Below are positions 1 to 9,409 of a DNA stretch of 64,000 nucleotides, piece by piece. The first letter of the stretch is position 1. Each line of letters starts with the position of its first letter. Source of the stretch: Asticcacaulis sp. SL142. Lineage in GTDB: Bacteria > Pseudomonadota > Alphaproteobacteria > Caulobacterales > Caulobacteraceae. The notes under the pieces are model-generated. The model made no database searches. It was not told the DNA's origin and worked only from the letters and a program-made list of their open reading frames with translations. A program made the translations under genes and the position numbers. The stretch lies in the NCBI RefSeq assembly GCF_026625745.1, contig NZ_CP113061.1, positions 3,317,001 through 3,381,000 of the forward strand. Direction: 5' to 3'.

Positions 1-45
1 CCAAAAGCGGTCAATAATTACACATAATCTCACGGAGTAAACTTC

Positions 46-1650
46 ATGCACATTTCCAAACGCTCACTTATGGCCGCGCTGATGGCGAGCGCCCTAGTCC
101 TGCCCGCAGGTCTGGCTCACGCCCAGGCCAGCCCCAAGCTGAAAGCCGCCGCTCAGGCAGGCGTCAAGGACCGCGCCGTCCTGACCCAGCAGATGGTCGA
201 TTCGATCTACAGCTTCGCGGAACCGGGTTTTCAGGAGTTTAAGACCTCCGAGTACGTTACGGGTATTCTGGAAAAGAACGGCTTTACCATTACGCGTGGC
301 ATTGCCGGTATCCCCACCGCCTGGACGGCGACCTGGGGTGAGGGCGGGCCGATGATCGCGCTGGGATCCGATATCGACGGACTTTTGGGGCTATCGCAGG
401 TGCCGGGCAATCCGGTGATCACGCCGCAGGTGCCGGGTGCGCCCGGTCACGGCGAAGGTCACAATTCCGGTATGCCGCTGGTGGTGGTGGCAGCATTGGC
501 TGCCAAGGATGTGATGGTCGCCAACAACATCAAAGGCCGTCTGATGATCTGGCCCGGTGTGGCCGAAGAACTGCTGGCGACCAAGGCATTTTATGTCCGC
601 GACGGCGTGTTCAAGGATGTGGATGTGTCAATCTTTACCCATGTGGCCAATGAACTGGGCACGTCGTGGGGGCCTGCCGGCAATAACGGCATGGTGTCGG
701 TCGAATATACCTTTAAGGGCAAGACCTCGCACTCGGCCGGCGCGCCGTGGGCTGGTCGCAGCGCCCTTGACGGGGTCGAACTGATGAACGCCGCCTGGAA
801 CATGAAGCGCGAGCATCTACCGGTCACGCAGCGTTCGCACTACATCATCACCAATGGCGGCAGCCAGCCTAATATCGTTCCCGGCGAAGCCAGCGTCTGG
901 TACTATTTCCGGGAGCAGACTTTTGAGTCCATCCGTAACCTTTATGAGACCGGCAACACGATCTCAGAGGCCGCCGCCAAGGCCACCGGCACGACGGTCA
1001 CCCGCCGCGTTCTGGGCTATGCCGCGCCGAACTATGGCAATAAACCTCTGGCTGAGGCGGCCTATGCCAATATGCAAAAGGTCGGTTTGCCTAAATGGTC
1101 AGCCGATGATCAGGCCTTTGCCAAGGCTGTGCAGGAAACCAACGGCTTTGCGCTGAAACCGCTGACGACCAAACTGGCACCTCTGTCGACGCCGGAAACG
1201 CGCGGGCCATCTATGGGTGGCGGGTCAGACGATATTGGTGACATCATGTGGACGGTGCCGACCATCACCATCCGCTTCCCGTCCAATATCCCCAATGTCA
1301 TCGGCCATAATGTGACGGCGGCGATCGCCATGGCCACCCCGATTGCCCACAAAGGGGCGGTCAATGGCGCTGAGGTTCTGGCCATGACCATCATGGATAT
1401 TGTGACGACCCCGTCGCTGGTTGCGGCCGCCAAGGACTATCAGCAGACCGTGCAGTTTAAGGATATGAAATATGATCCGGTTCTGACCGCCGAGGATACT
1501 CCGGCTATCCACCTCAACAAGGAAACCATGGAGCGTCTGCGTCCGCAGATGGAGCCGTTCTATTACGATCCGACCAAGTATAGCTCTTACCTTGAGCAGC
1601 TTGGTGTCAAATATCCGGCGGCGGCAGTTCTGCCCGCGGCTAAAAAGTAA
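46..1650 (+). CDS. Exported M20-family amidohydrolase, AbgB-like
   Basis: This 534-residue protein resembles the M20 metallopeptidases annotated as aminobenzoyl-glutamate utilisation protein B, which hydrolyse amide bonds of N-acyl amino acids. A signal peptide ending around AHAQA (residues 1-28) points to the periplasm. Metal-site motifs are visible: SDIDG near residue 108, GHNSG at 138-142, an EE pair near 173, and GGGSDDIGD plus GHN towards the C-terminus. The ATG follows a GGAG at 34-37 with eight bases between, so the start is well supported. It is transcribed alone, with a palindromic repeat just after the stop. The family is clear; the natural substrate is not, and a di- or carboxypeptidase role is possible. 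Confidence 0.85.
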   Translation: MHISKRSLMAALMASALVLPAGLAHAQASPKLKAAAQAGVKDRAVLTQQMVDSIYSFAEPGFQEFKTSEYVTGILEKNGFTITRGIAGIPTAWTATWGEGGPMIALGSDIDGLLGLSQVPGNPVITPQVPGAPGHGEGHNSGMPLVVVAALAAKDVMVANNIKGRLMIWPGVAEELLATKAFYVRDGVFKDVDVSIFTHVANELGTSWGPAGNNGMVSVEYTFKGKTSHSAGAPWAGRSALDGVELMNAAWNMKREHLPVTQRSHYIITNGGSQPNIVPGEASVWYYFREQTFESIRNLYETGNTISEAAAKATGTTVTRRVLGYAAPNYGNKPLAEAAYANMQKVGLPKWSADDQAFAKAVQETNGFALKPLTTKLAPLSTPETRGPSMGGGSDDIGDIMWTVPTITIRFPSNIPNVIGHNVTAAIAMATPIAHKGAVNGAEVLAMTIMDIVTTPSLVAAAKDYQQTVQFKDMKYDPVLTAEDTPAIHLNKETMERLRPQMEPFYYDPTKYSSYLEQLGVKYPAAAVLPAAKK

Positions 1651-1651
1651 A

Positions 1652-1695
1652 GCGCATCCCCAAAAGTGTGCAGCGGTTTTGGGATCAAGATGCGC
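1652..1695. repeat. Palindromic dispersed repeat, copy 1
   Basis: A 44-bp imperfect palindrome with outer arms GCGCATC/GATGCGC and inner arms CCCAAAA/TTTTGGG around GTGTGCAGCGG. Related copies lie at 34896-34938, 50630-50666 and 50707-50752. It begins two bases after the stop of the amidohydrolase gene and could fold in its mRNA. A short A-run follows. The sequence resembles REP-like elements common in alphaproteobacteria, a recollection rather than a search result. Confidence 0.8.
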
Positions 1696-1803
1696 GACTA
1701 AAAAACTCTACTCGGCCCTATCCCCTTGGTCTGGTTCTTTTGGGCCTGATCCGCGCAGGGAAGCGACGGCGCGGATCATTTTTCTATTTTGTGATTTTTA
1801 TCA

Positions 1804-4314
1804 ATGAGGTACGCGGTGCGGCACGCAAATTATCAGGTCTCAACCCTTCTGGCCCTTATCCTTATGGCGCAGGCCCCGGCTCAGGCTGTGGCGCAGAATA
1901 AACCCGCAGCGTCTGCCCCGGCCCCCGGATGGGCGGCGCAATCGGCGGCCTATAAGCGCCTTGACGGCCTGCTGCCGCTGTTTGTCGATGCCACCGGCGG
2001 GCGGGTATTTATGCAGTTGCCACCCGCCAAAGCTGACGGGGTGATGACGGAGGTTTTGCACCATACCCTGATCAAGGAGGGCATGGGCTCGGCCAGCGTG
2101 CGCCCTGAGCGTGGCCAGTTCGGCCCGACCCGCCTGCTGCAATTCCGTAAAATCGGCGGCAAGGTTCTGGCCGAATATAAGACGCCGGAATTCAAGGCAT
2201 CGGGCACGAAAGAAGAGGCCAAGGCCGTCGAGGATGCCTTTGCCAACTCCGCCGTCTGGGCCGGACCCGTGGTGACAACCCTTGGCGACGGATCGGTGAT
2301 TGTTGATATCACCGCCTTTCTGACCCGTGACGCCTGGGGGATGCGCGACAGCCTTAACCGCTCCGGGCAGGGCACGTTTCGCGCCGCGCCGGAACTGACG
2401 CTGGCCGACACTACGACGGTCAAGGCTTTTCCCGATAATCTTGAAATGGACGCCATCTTTTCCTTTGCGTCGGAAAATCCGGGCCGTGAAATCAGCAACA
2501 TTGCCTCTGATCCGACCAGCCTGACCTTTACCATGCACCACAGCTTCATCCGCCTGCCGGATGCTGGTTATGTGCCGCGCGTGTTTGATCCGCGCACGGC
2601 CGAAAACGATATATTGATCACTGATTTTTCAACCCCGCTGGGGCAGGCGCTGGTGACACGGCTGGCGCGCCGGTTCCGGCTGGAAAAAACCGATCCGTCA
2701 GCGGCGCGATCGACGGTCAAAAAACCGATCGTCTTTTATGTCGATAACTCAGCCCCTGAGCCGATCCGCAGCGCCCTGGTTGACGGGGCGATGTGGTGGA
2801 AAGATGCGTTTGAGGCGGCCGGCTATATCGACGCCTACCGGGTTGAGGTCTTGCCCGAAGGCGTCGATCCGATGGACACGCGCTATAATGTCATCTTCTG
2901 GGCCAACCGCCTGACGCGGAGCTGGTCTTATGGCCAAACGGTGACCGACCCCCGTACCGGCGAGATTGTGCGCGGGGCGGTTATTCTGGGCTCACAGCGT
3001 ATCCGCCAGAACATCATCATGTTTGAGACCATGCTGGGCGTCGATAAAACCGCGAAGGGTGGCCCCAATGATCCGGTCGAGATCGCTCTGGCGCGGGCGC
3101 GGCAGTTGTCGGCCCACGAAGTCGGCCATGCGCTCGGCTTTCAGCACAATTTCGCCGCCTCCGGGCAGGGCCGAACCTCGGTCATGGACTATCCGGTCGC
3201 CAAGATCGACATTAAGGGCGAGGCGCTTGATTTTGCCGATGCCTATGCGGTCGGGATCGGTGAGTGGGATAAGTTCTCGATCGATGCCCTTTACGGCGCT
3301 GAGGCGGGCCTGAAAGACCGCATCGATGCCGGGGCCGCGCGTCTGCGGTTCCGCGCCGATATCGACGGGCGGGCGGATTCGACCGGCAACCCCTATGCCA
3401 GTTCGTGGGACAATGGCGCCGATCCGGTGGCGGAGATAAACCACCTGATGCAGGTGCGCCGGATCGCGCTAGGTAATTTTGGCCTGAACAGCCTGCCCGA
3501 CGGTGTCGCGGTCAATGAACTGCGCCGCCGGTTAGTGCCGGTGTTCCTGCTTCACCGATATCAGGTGTCGGCGACGGCCAAGCTGATTGGCGGTACGGAT
3601 TACGCCTATCCGGTCAAGGGCGGCGGGGCTGAGGCGGTGCTGACGCCGGTGCCAATCTCACAGCAATCGGCGGCGCTGGACGCCCTGGTTGCTACGCTGA
3701 AACCTTCGGAACTGGTGCTGAGTGATGCGCAATTAAAGCTGCTGGCGGCCCAGACCACAGGCGATGCCGACCCGCAGTATGAGACGGAAATCTTTGGTTC
3801 GCGCATGGGCCGGTCGTTTGATCCCGGCGTGGCCACGGAAACCGCCGCCGAAGTGACCCTGTCGGCCCTGTTTGCACCGGAGCGGCTCAACCGGCTGGCG
3901 GTCGCCGAAGTGCGCGACGGGGAGCCGCTTAAGCTGGAAACGGTTATCGACCGCGTCATATCGGCGGTGTTTGCGCCTGCGGTTAGCACGCCGATGGAGG
4001 CCGAAGCGGCGCGCAGGGTGCAGATGCGCACCGTGCTGATGCTGGCGCGCCATATTAATGGCGTGGCGCTGGGCACCACACCGGGGGCGATTGCCGGACG
4101 TAACGATGCCGTGCTGTCACCGGTTGCGGCGGCGGTGGTCTCAGTTCGCCTTAAGGCGCTGGGCGATAAGCTCAAAAAATCAAAGTCAAAGGACGCCCTG
4201 CAAGCCGCGCAGGATGCCTGGCTCGCGGAATTGATTGCCGATCCCGAGGCCATGAAGGCCCTGTTGGCCAGCGGGCGCTATGATGTCCGCATCCCGCCGG
4301 GTGAGCCGATTTAG
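1804..4314 (+). CDS. Exported zinc-dependent metalloprotease (DUF5117/DUF4953 type)
   Basis: An 836-residue secreted or periplasmic protease candidate. It has an N-terminal signal peptide (hydrophobic stretch then APAQAVAQ, about residues 12-31) and the extended zinc motif HEVGHALGFQHN near residue 438, of HExxHxxGxxH type, so three His ligands and a catalytic Glu are present. The length and the mid-protein zinc motif match the large 'zinc-dependent metalloprotease' family with DUF5117/DUF5118 and DUF4953 domains, often near TonB or peptide-utilisation genes. The ATG at 1804 is the first start of the frame and gives a proper signal peptide, although the ribosome binding site is weak. A strong shared terminator follows. 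The substrate is unknown. Confidence 0.85.
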   Translation: MRYAVRHANYQVSTLLALILMAQAPAQAVAQNKPAASAPAPGWAAQSAAYKRLDGLLPLFVDATGGRVFMQLPPAKADGVMTEVLHHTLIKEGMGSASVRPERGQFGPTRLLQFRKIGGKVLAEYKTPEFKASGTKEEAKAVEDAFANSAVWAGPVVTTLGDGSVIVDITAFLTRDAWGMRDSLNRSGQGTFRAAPELTLADTTTVKAFPDNLEMDAIFSFASENPGREISNIASDPTSLTFTMHHSFIRLPDAGYVPRVFDPRTAENDILITDFSTPLGQALVTRLARRFRLEKTDPSAARSTVKKPIVFYVDNSAPEPIRSALVDGAMWWKDAFEAAGYIDAYRVEVLPEGVDPMDTRYNVIFWANRLTRSWSYGQTVTDPRTGEIVRGAVILGSQRIRQNIIMFETMLGVDKTAKGGPNDPVEIALARARQLSAHEVGHALGFQHNFAASGQGRTSVMDYPVAKIDIKGEALDFADAYAVGIGEWDKFSIDALYGAEAGLKDRIDAGAARLRFRADIDGRADSTGNPYASSWDNGADPVAEINHLMQVRRIALGNFGLNSLPDGVAVNELRRRLVPVFLLHRYQVSATAKLIGGTDYAYPVKGGGAEAVLTPVPISQQSAALDALVATLKPSELVLSDAQLKLLAAQTTGDADPQYETEIFGSRMGRSFDPGVATETAAEVTLSALFAPERLNRLAVAEVRDGEPLKLETVIDRVISAVFAPAVSTPMEAEAARRVQMRTVLMLARHINGVALGTTPGAIAGRNDAVLSPVAAAVVSVRLKALGDKLKKSKSKDALQAAQDAWLAELIADPEAMKALLASGRYDVRIPPGEPI

Positions 4315-4334
4315 GCAGGCAATGAGCATTAGCG

Positions 4335-4375
4335 AAAAAAAAGAGCGCTGCCGGTTCTGGCAGCGCTCTTTTTCA
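4335..4375. terminator. Bidirectional Rho-independent terminator
   Basis: A near-perfect hairpin with arms AAGAGCGCTGCC and GGCAGCGCTCTT around a six-base loop GGTTCT. An A-run precedes it and a T-run follows it, so it can end transcription from both sides. It serves the metalloprotease gene (plus) and the convergent cyo operon (minus). Confidence 0.9.
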
Positions 4376-4392
4376 ACACTATGGCTTGGGTT

Positions 4393-4830
4393 TTATCCCA
4401 TGCCCCCGCCCATCATACCGGGGTGCATATTGTGGTTGAGGTGGGTCATGACCCAGATCGTCCCGATGATCAGTATGCCCAGAATAATGGCCGTGAATAC
4501 GAAGGCGGCATTGTTCCAGACCTGACTGGAGGAGGTGTCCATGTGCAGGAAGTAGTGCAGGTGCACCAGAATTTGCACGACGCCGAGGATCAGGATCACC
4601 GGCACCAGCATCTGGGACGGCAGGACCTTCATCATGGTCAGGGCGAACGGGATGGCCGTGAGGATCACCGACAGCGCAAAGCCGATCAGATAGGACTTTA
4701 CCGAACCGTGGCTGGCGCCATGATCGTGACTGTGGTCATCTTTTTTGAGATGATCGACCGCGTGATGGTCGGCCAGTTCCGTGTGCGGGTCCTGCGCAGG
4801 GTGCAGGGTGGGCTTATCAGGGATGTGCAT
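4393..4830 (-). CDS. cyoD: Cytochrome bo3 ubiquinol oxidase subunit IV
   Basis: A small membrane subunit of the quinol-oxidising terminal oxidase. The 145-residue protein has a His/Asp-rich N-terminus (about residues 1-42) followed by three hydrophobic segments, with the subunit IV pattern around HLHYFLHM near residue 90. The N-terminal extension is longer than in enterobacterial CyoD and the C-terminus ends in a Met/Gly-rich tail. It is the last gene of cyoABCD: its ATG overlaps the cyoC stop by one base, implying translational coupling. The bidirectional terminator lies just downstream. No cyoE heme O synthase gene follows, so heme O must be supplied from elsewhere. Confidence 0.93.
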   Translation of the reverse strand: MHIPDKPTLHPAQDPHTELADHHAVDHLKKDDHSHDHGASHGSVKSYLIGFALSVILTAIPFALTMMKVLPSQMLVPVILILGVVQILVHLHYFLHMDTSSSQVWNNAAFVFTAIILGILIIGTIWVMTHLNHNMHPGMMGGGMG

Positions 4831-5495
4831 CAGGCGGCTCCCATAAGGTAAACGATGCTGAAAACGCCGATCCAGATGATGTCAAGGAAGTGCCAGAACA
4901 GGCTCAGTTCCATCATGCGGATGCGGTTGGCGGGGGTAAGGCCGCGGCGGAAGAGGTGAACGAACATCACACCCATCCACACCAGGCCGGAGGTGACGTG
5001 CAGGCCGTGGGTGCCGACCAGGGTGAAGAAGGCCGACAGGAAAGCCGAACGGTCGGGGCCTGCGCCTTCGTGGATCAGGTGGTTGAACTCATAGATTTCC
5101 ATGCCCATGAAGCCCAGACCCAACAGGCCGGTCACGGCCAGCCAGCCAATCGTACCTTTGAGTTTATTGGCCTGCATCGAAATCATCGACAGGCCAAAGG
5201 TCAGGGACGACAGCAACAGCAGCGCCGTTTCAAAGGCCACAAAGCTGAGGTCAAACAGTTCCCGGCCGTTGGGCCCGCCAGCGGTTGCGTCTTTCAGCAC
5301 CGCGAAGGTGGCAAATAGGGTCGCAAAGATCAGGCAGTCGCTCATCAGGTAGATCCAGAACCCAAGGGTAACCTTGGCGGCCTCGTCCTGATGGTGGTGA
5401 TCGTCCGTGTCGTGGGCGTCGTTAGGGTTATGGTCGTAGGCGGACTTCAGTTCGTCCTTCAGGGCGTCTACAGGGTTAGCGGGGTGAGGGCTCAT
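4830..5495 (-). CDS. cyoC: Cytochrome bo3 ubiquinol oxidase subunit III
   Basis: Subunit III of the heme-copper quinol oxidase, 221 residues with five predicted membrane helices beginning near residue 45. The pattern [15 protein letters not shown] and the C-terminal [17 protein letters not shown] are typical of the COX3 superfamily as found in CyoC. The N-terminal 35 residues are His/Asp-rich and cytoplasmic. The gene sits three bases after the cyoB stop and overlaps cyoD by one base, so translation is probably coupled along the operon. Subunit III stabilises the catalytic core and is not itself a redox centre. Confidence 0.94.
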   Translation of the reverse strand: MSPHPANPVDALKDELKSAYDHNPNDAHDTDDHHHQDEAAKVTLGFWIYLMSDCLIFATLFATFAVLKDATAGGPNGRELFDLSFVAFETALLLLSSLTFGLSMISMQANKLKGTIGWLAVTGLLGLGFMGMEIYEFNHLIHEGAGPDRSAFLSAFFTLVGTHGLHVTSGLVWMGVMFVHLFRRGLTPANRIRMMELSLFWHFLDIIWIGVFSIVYLMGAA

Positions 5496-5498
5496 GGA

Positions 5499-7523
5499 TT
5501 ACGCCTCCGTCTTGAGTTTGGCGAAGCGCGCGTCTTCGATCGCCTTGATCTCATCCGGCTGCACATAATAGTCGCGGTCTTCGTTAAAGGTATGGGCAAT
5601 GGCGATACCGACCATGGCCACAAACGATGCGATGGCCAGCCACCAGATATGCCAGATCAGGGCAAAGCCGAGCGGTACGCTGATCAGGCCGATCAGCAGA
5701 CCGGTGGCGGTATTGCGTGGCATGTGGATGGGCTGATAGCTTTCCGGCTGAACATAAGCCTGACCGGTTTGCTTGGCGTCCCAGAACGAGTCGTGATTGC
5801 CGATCGCCGGCGTCACCGCAAAGTTATAGAACGGCGGCGGCGAGGAGGTCGCCCATTCCAGCGTGCGGCCATCCCACGGATCGCCGGTTTCGTCACGCAG
5901 TTCATCGCGCTTGATTACGCTCCACACGATCTGAGCGATCTGAGCGGCGATGCCGACGGCGATGATCAGGGCACCGACCGCGGCCACGATCAGGTACTGC
6001 TGCCAGATGGGGTTATCCATGTGGCTCAGGCGGCGGGTCATGCCCATCAGGCCCAGCACATAGAGCGGCATAAAGGCGACATAAAAGCCGATCAGCCAGC
6101 ACCAGAACGAGACCTTGCCCAGACCGGTGTGCAGCTTAAAGCCGAACGCCTTCGGGAACCAGTAATTGAGGCCCGCGATACACCCAAACAGCACGCCGCC
6201 GATGATGACATTGTGGAAGTGGGCGATCAGGAACACCGAATTATGCAGCACGAAGTCTGCGCCCGGAATGGCCAGCATGACGCCGGTGGCGCCCCCTATG
6301 ACGAAGGTGATGATGAAGCCCAGCGTCCACAGCATCGGCAGTTCAAGTCGCACCCGGCCGCGATACATGGTGAACAGCCAGTTGAACACCTTCACCCCGG
6401 TCGGGATCGAGATGATCATGGTGGTGATGCCGAAAAAGGCATTGACGTCGGCACCGGCCCCCATGGTGAAGAAGTGGTGCAGCCACACCAGGAACGACAG
6501 TAGGGCAATACACATGGTCGCATAGACCATGCCGTCATAGCCAAACAGGCGCTTGCGCGAGAAAGTCGCCACGATTTCCGAGAAGATACCAAAGGCAGGC
6601 AGCACAAGGATGTAGACTTCCGGGTGGCCCCACGCCCAGATCAGGTTGACGTACAGCATGGCATTGCCGCCGCCGTCATTGGTGAAGAAGTGCATGCCCA
6701 GATACCGATCGAGCGTCAGCAGGGCCAGCGTCACGGTCAGGATCGGGAAGGCGGCCACGATCAGGATGTTGGCGGCCAGCGATGTCCACGTAAAGATCGG
6801 CATACGCATCAGGGTCATGCCCGGTGCACGCATTTTAAAGATGGTCGCGATAAGGTTGACACCGGACAGCGTCGTCCCAAGCCCCGATATTTGCAGCGCC
6901 CACAGGTAGTAATCGACCCCCACACCGGGCGAGAATTCTATCCCCGACAACGGCGCATAGGCCAGCCAGCCGGTATGGGCAAATTCACCCACCACCAAAG
7001 AGACGTTGACCAGAATGGCCCCTGCGACCGTGAACCAGAAGCTCAACGAGTTCAGGTACGGGAAGGCCACGTCGCGCGCGCCGATCTGAAGCGGCATGAT
7101 GATGTTCATCAGGCCAATCACCAGCGGCATGGCCACAAAGAAGATCATGATCACGCCGTGGGCGGTAAAGATCTGGTCGAAGTGATCGGGCGGCAGGTAA
7201 CCAGGACCGCCCGCGGCCGCCAGCGCCTGCTGGGCGCGCATCATCAGGGCATCGGCAAAGCCGCGCAGCAGCATGATCAGCGCCAGAATGACATACATCA
7301 CCCCGATCTTCTTGTGGTCAACACTGGTCAGCCATTCGGACCAGACATAGCCCCATTTTTTGAAATAGGTGGTAAGCCCGATCACGAGCACGGCGGCGCT
7401 GACCATGCCAAAACCGGCACCCATGATGATGGGGTCGTGCCAGGGTACGGAATCGATATCGAGTTTACCGAAGATGAAGCGAAGAAGCGGATCTTCGTGA
7501 AGTTCGGCGACAGGGCTGGACAT
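5499..7523 (-). CDS. cyoB: Cytochrome bo3 ubiquinol oxidase subunit I
   Basis: The catalytic subunit, 674 residues and many membrane helices, which reduces oxygen to water at a heme o3-CuB centre and pumps protons. The CuB-site signature [17 protein letters not shown] is present, as are the HH pair in [10 protein letters not shown] and the paired heme His region [17 protein letters not shown]. Length matches E. coli CyoB (about 663). The gene starts 80 bases after cyoA. It is the largest member of cyoABCD and anchors identification of the operon. A long antisense reading frame (5391-6503, plus) is an artefact of codon bias. Confidence 0.97.
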   Translation of the reverse strand: MSSPVAELHEDPLLRFIFGKLDIDSVPWHDPIIMGAGFGMVSAAVLVIGLTTYFKKWGYVWSEWLTSVDHKKIGVMYVILALIMLLRGFADALMMRAQQALAAAGGPGYLPPDHFDQIFTAHGVIMIFFVAMPLVIGLMNIIMPLQIGARDVAFPYLNSLSFWFTVAGAILVNVSLVVGEFAHTGWLAYAPLSGIEFSPGVGVDYYLWALQISGLGTTLSGVNLIATIFKMRAPGMTLMRMPIFTWTSLAANILIVAAFPILTVTLALLTLDRYLGMHFFTNDGGGNAMLYVNLIWAWGHPEVYILVLPAFGIFSEIVATFSRKRLFGYDGMVYATMCIALLSFLVWLHHFFTMGAGADVNAFFGITTMIISIPTGVKVFNWLFTMYRGRVRLELPMLWTLGFIITFVIGGATGVMLAIPGADFVLHNSVFLIAHFHNVIIGGVLFGCIAGLNYWFPKAFGFKLHTGLGKVSFWCWLIGFYVAFMPLYVLGLMGMTRRLSHMDNPIWQQYLIVAAVGALIIAVGIAAQIAQIVWSVIKRDELRDETGDPWDGRTLEWATSSPPPFYNFAVTPAIGNHDSFWDAKQTGQAYVQPESYQPIHMPRNTATGLLIGLISVPLGFALIWHIWWLAIASFVAMVGIAIAHTFNEDRDYYVQPDEIKAIEDARFAKLKTEA

Positions 7524-7603
7524 GAGTTAATTCACTTCAAAAAAGAAGGTACAGTTAGTATGAAACGACCGGTTGCCCGGCCGCTTTTGTCGTGTCGTGG
7601 GGC

Positions 7604-8668
7604 TTAGCTGGCCGGGGTGGCGTTGTCCTTGAAGGCGACATTGCCGATCGGCGTTCTCGTGCCCTTAACGCTTTGGCCTGTTGCGGCCGCCAGCTTCGGG
7701 TCTTCGCACTCTTCGGCATTGGGGGCCAGTTTCTTCATGACGGCCATGTTGTAAGCGTCGTCCTTACAGATGCCGCCTTCGGCACAGCCATTCAGAACCT
7801 TGTTGAACATTAGCGGCTCAACGGCGGCAAAATAGAGCGGCTGTGGGGCGACGTTCTTTTGGTTCAGGGTCTTGTAGGCGACGGTGTCAAGCGACTGGGC
7901 CGAGGTTTTGGCGCTGGCGATCCAGGCTTCGAATTGGGCGTCGGTCATGGCCTTGGCCTTAAAGCGCATATGGGCAAAGCCATTGCCGGAATAGTTGGCC
8001 GAAATGCCGTCATAGGCACCGGCGTGGTCAGCCCGCAGCGACAGCTTGGTTTCCATGCCGCTCATGGCGTAGATCTGGCTGCCGAGTTGCGGAATGAAAA
8101 AGGAGTTCATCACGCTGGCCGAGGTGATCTTGAAATGGACGGGGGTGCCGACCGGCATAGCCATTTCGTTGACCGTGGCAATTCCGTATTGCGGATAGAT
8201 GAACAGCCACTTCCAGTCCATGGCCACAACTTCGACCTCGATCGGGGCGATATGACTGCGGTCGGCGGCGGCTTCGATCTTTTTGTGCGGGTCAAGCTGG
8301 TGGGTGGTGATCCAGGTCACGGTGCCGAGCGCAATGATGATCAGGGTCGGCACGGCCCACACCACAGCTTCGATGCGGTTGGAGTGCTCAAAATTCGGAT
8401 CGTAGGTCGCCTTGTCATTGGTGGCTCTGTAGCGGTAGGCAAACCAGATGGTCATGACGATAACCGGAACGACCGGAATCATCATGAGCAGGGTAGCCAG
8501 AATAATCAGGTCCTTTTGTTGCAGACCAATCGGGCCCTTGGGGTCCATCAGGGCCATCTCGCAGCCGCTTAAGGATACGGCGGCCAGAATGATCAGCGAG
8601 GCACCCAGAGTTCTGCGGATCAGGGATTGGGCGGTTCCAGCACACTTAACGGGACAGGGTAAGGACAC
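7604..8668 (-). CDS. cyoA: Cytochrome bo3 ubiquinol oxidase subunit II
   Basis: Subunit II of the quinol oxidase, 354 residues. A lipoprotein signal peptide ends in the lipobox LSGC (Cys near residue 36), followed by two membrane helices and a periplasmic cupredoxin-like domain without a CuA centre, as expected for quinol rather than cytochrome c oxidases. An in-frame TGA lies just upstream, and the next ATG falls after the lipobox, so GTG at 8668 is the only start that keeps the signal peptide. A GAGGAG sequence lies 19 bases upstream, too far for this start but well placed for a ten-codon ORF overlapping it. First gene of the operon. Confidence 0.93.
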   Translation of the reverse strand: MSLPCPVKCAGTAQSLIRRTLGASLIILAAVSLSGCEMALMDPKGPIGLQQKDLIILATLLMMIPVVPVIVMTIWFAYRYRATNDKATYDPNFEHSNRIEAVVWAVPTLIIIALGTVTWITTHQLDPHKKIEAAADRSHIAPIEVEVVAMDWKWLFIYPQYGIATVNEMAMPVGTPVHFKITSASVMNSFFIPQLGSQIYAMSGMETKLSLRADHAGAYDGISANYSGNGFAHMRFKAKAMTDAQFEAWIASAKTSAQSLDTVAYKTLNQKNVAPQPLYFAAVEPLMFNKVLNGCAEGGICKDDAYNMAVMKKLAPNAEECEDPKLAAATGQSVKGTRTPIGNVAFKDNATPAS

Positions 8669-8678
8669 AGATATTCAC
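8646..8678 (-). CDS. Possible ten-codon upstream ORF overlapping the cyoA start
   Basis: On the minus strand a GTG at 8678 opens a frame reading MNICVLTLSR before TAA at 8646. It lies nine bases after GAGGAG, whereas cyoA itself (GTG at 8668, another frame) has no good ribosome binding site. Translation of the small ORF could deliver ribosomes to the cyoA start. This is inference from spacing only; chance is a real alternative. Confidence 0.2.
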   Translation of the reverse strand: MNICVLTLSR

Positions 8679-8974
8679 CGAGGCTGTCTCCTCAAAGAGG
8701 AGGTTTTAAATGTCAAAGCGCTTGCCTACTAATGAAAATTTGCGCAATGGCAATAGGCAAAATGTCGCAGGTGCAGCATGAGGTGATCAAATAATTTTGC
8801 TGTAAAATTCGTCACTTATGTAAAAAACTGGTGCGGCGGCTGTGCGGTGCATATAAAATAACTGACATATGGGTCAAATTGTCGCATATTTTACTTGCGC
8901 AAACGCTTGTTCTGCCCCAACTATATGAAAACTGACGCTAATGTGAAATTTTGGCGTTGCACAGGAGACGCGTA
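8669..8974. promoter_or_regulatory. AT-rich divergent control region of cyoA
   Basis: About 300 bases without a long gene separate cyoA (minus) from a small membrane protein gene (plus). The region is clearly richer in A and T than its flanks. A short perfect hairpin CTCCTC-AAA-GAGGAG lies at 8688-8702 in the cyoA leader. A minus-strand TTGACA lies at about 8710-8720, but no matching -10 box stands out. I looked for an Fnr/FixK site (TTGAT-N4-ATCAA) and saw only isolated TGATCA. Promoters for both genes must lie here. Confidence 0.5.
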
Positions 8975-9409
8975 ATGACTGAGCCGCTGCACACCTACCG
9001 TTTTGGTATCATCGTAAAGACCGGGCTGTTTGTTGCCGCTATGCTGCAAATTGTCGCAGGCGTGCTGTTGATGGCGAATGCTTACATGGCCGGGGATTCG
9101 GTTCTGACGCAGTTTTCCGGCATTGTTCTGGGCATGATTCCGGTCAGCATCGCTTTATTTGTGGTGCCGGTGCTGTGGCGCTGTGAATTGCGCGTGTTCG
9201 AAGACCGTCTGGAATATCAGGGCGTCCTGCTCGATATCGCTATTCCACGCAAGGATATCGTCGTAGCCGCCGCCGCACCCCGTCCGGGCTTTGGGATGTT
9301 CGATGTCTCACTTGAGATGATGAACGGGCCGTTCCGTCGCCTGCATCTGGCGATCATGGCGCGCAACGAAGACCGCCTGATGAACTGGTTCCAGTCGGCA
9401 AAAGCCTAA
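8975..9409 (+). CDS. Small membrane protein, PH-like, unknown function
   Basis: A 144-residue protein with two hydrophobic segments (about residues 12-34 and 43-66) followed by a soluble domain that starts CELRVFEDRLEYQG, a pattern seen in bacterial PH-like domains that follow paired helices. I do not recognise the family. The ATG at 8975 is chosen because AGGAG lies seven bases before it; an upstream TTG in frame would add MALHRRRV without a ribosome binding site. The gene diverges from cyoA and its end overlaps the end of the SURF1 gene by four bases on the opposite strand. A role in respiratory complex assembly is only suggested by location. Confidence 0.7.
   Translation: MTEPLHTYRFGIIVKTGLFVAAMLQIVAGVLLMANAYMAGDSVLTQFSGIVLGMIPVSIALFVVPVLWRCELRVFEDRLEYQGVLLDIAIPRKDIVVAAAAPRPGFGMFDVSLEMMNGPFRRLHLAIMARNEDRLMNWFQSAKA

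Noticed and set aside
5391-6503. 370-codon plus-strand frame opposite cyoB
   Set aside because: It is antisense to a certain gene, rich in Arg, Gln, Asp and His as expected of a GC-bias shadow, and matches no family.
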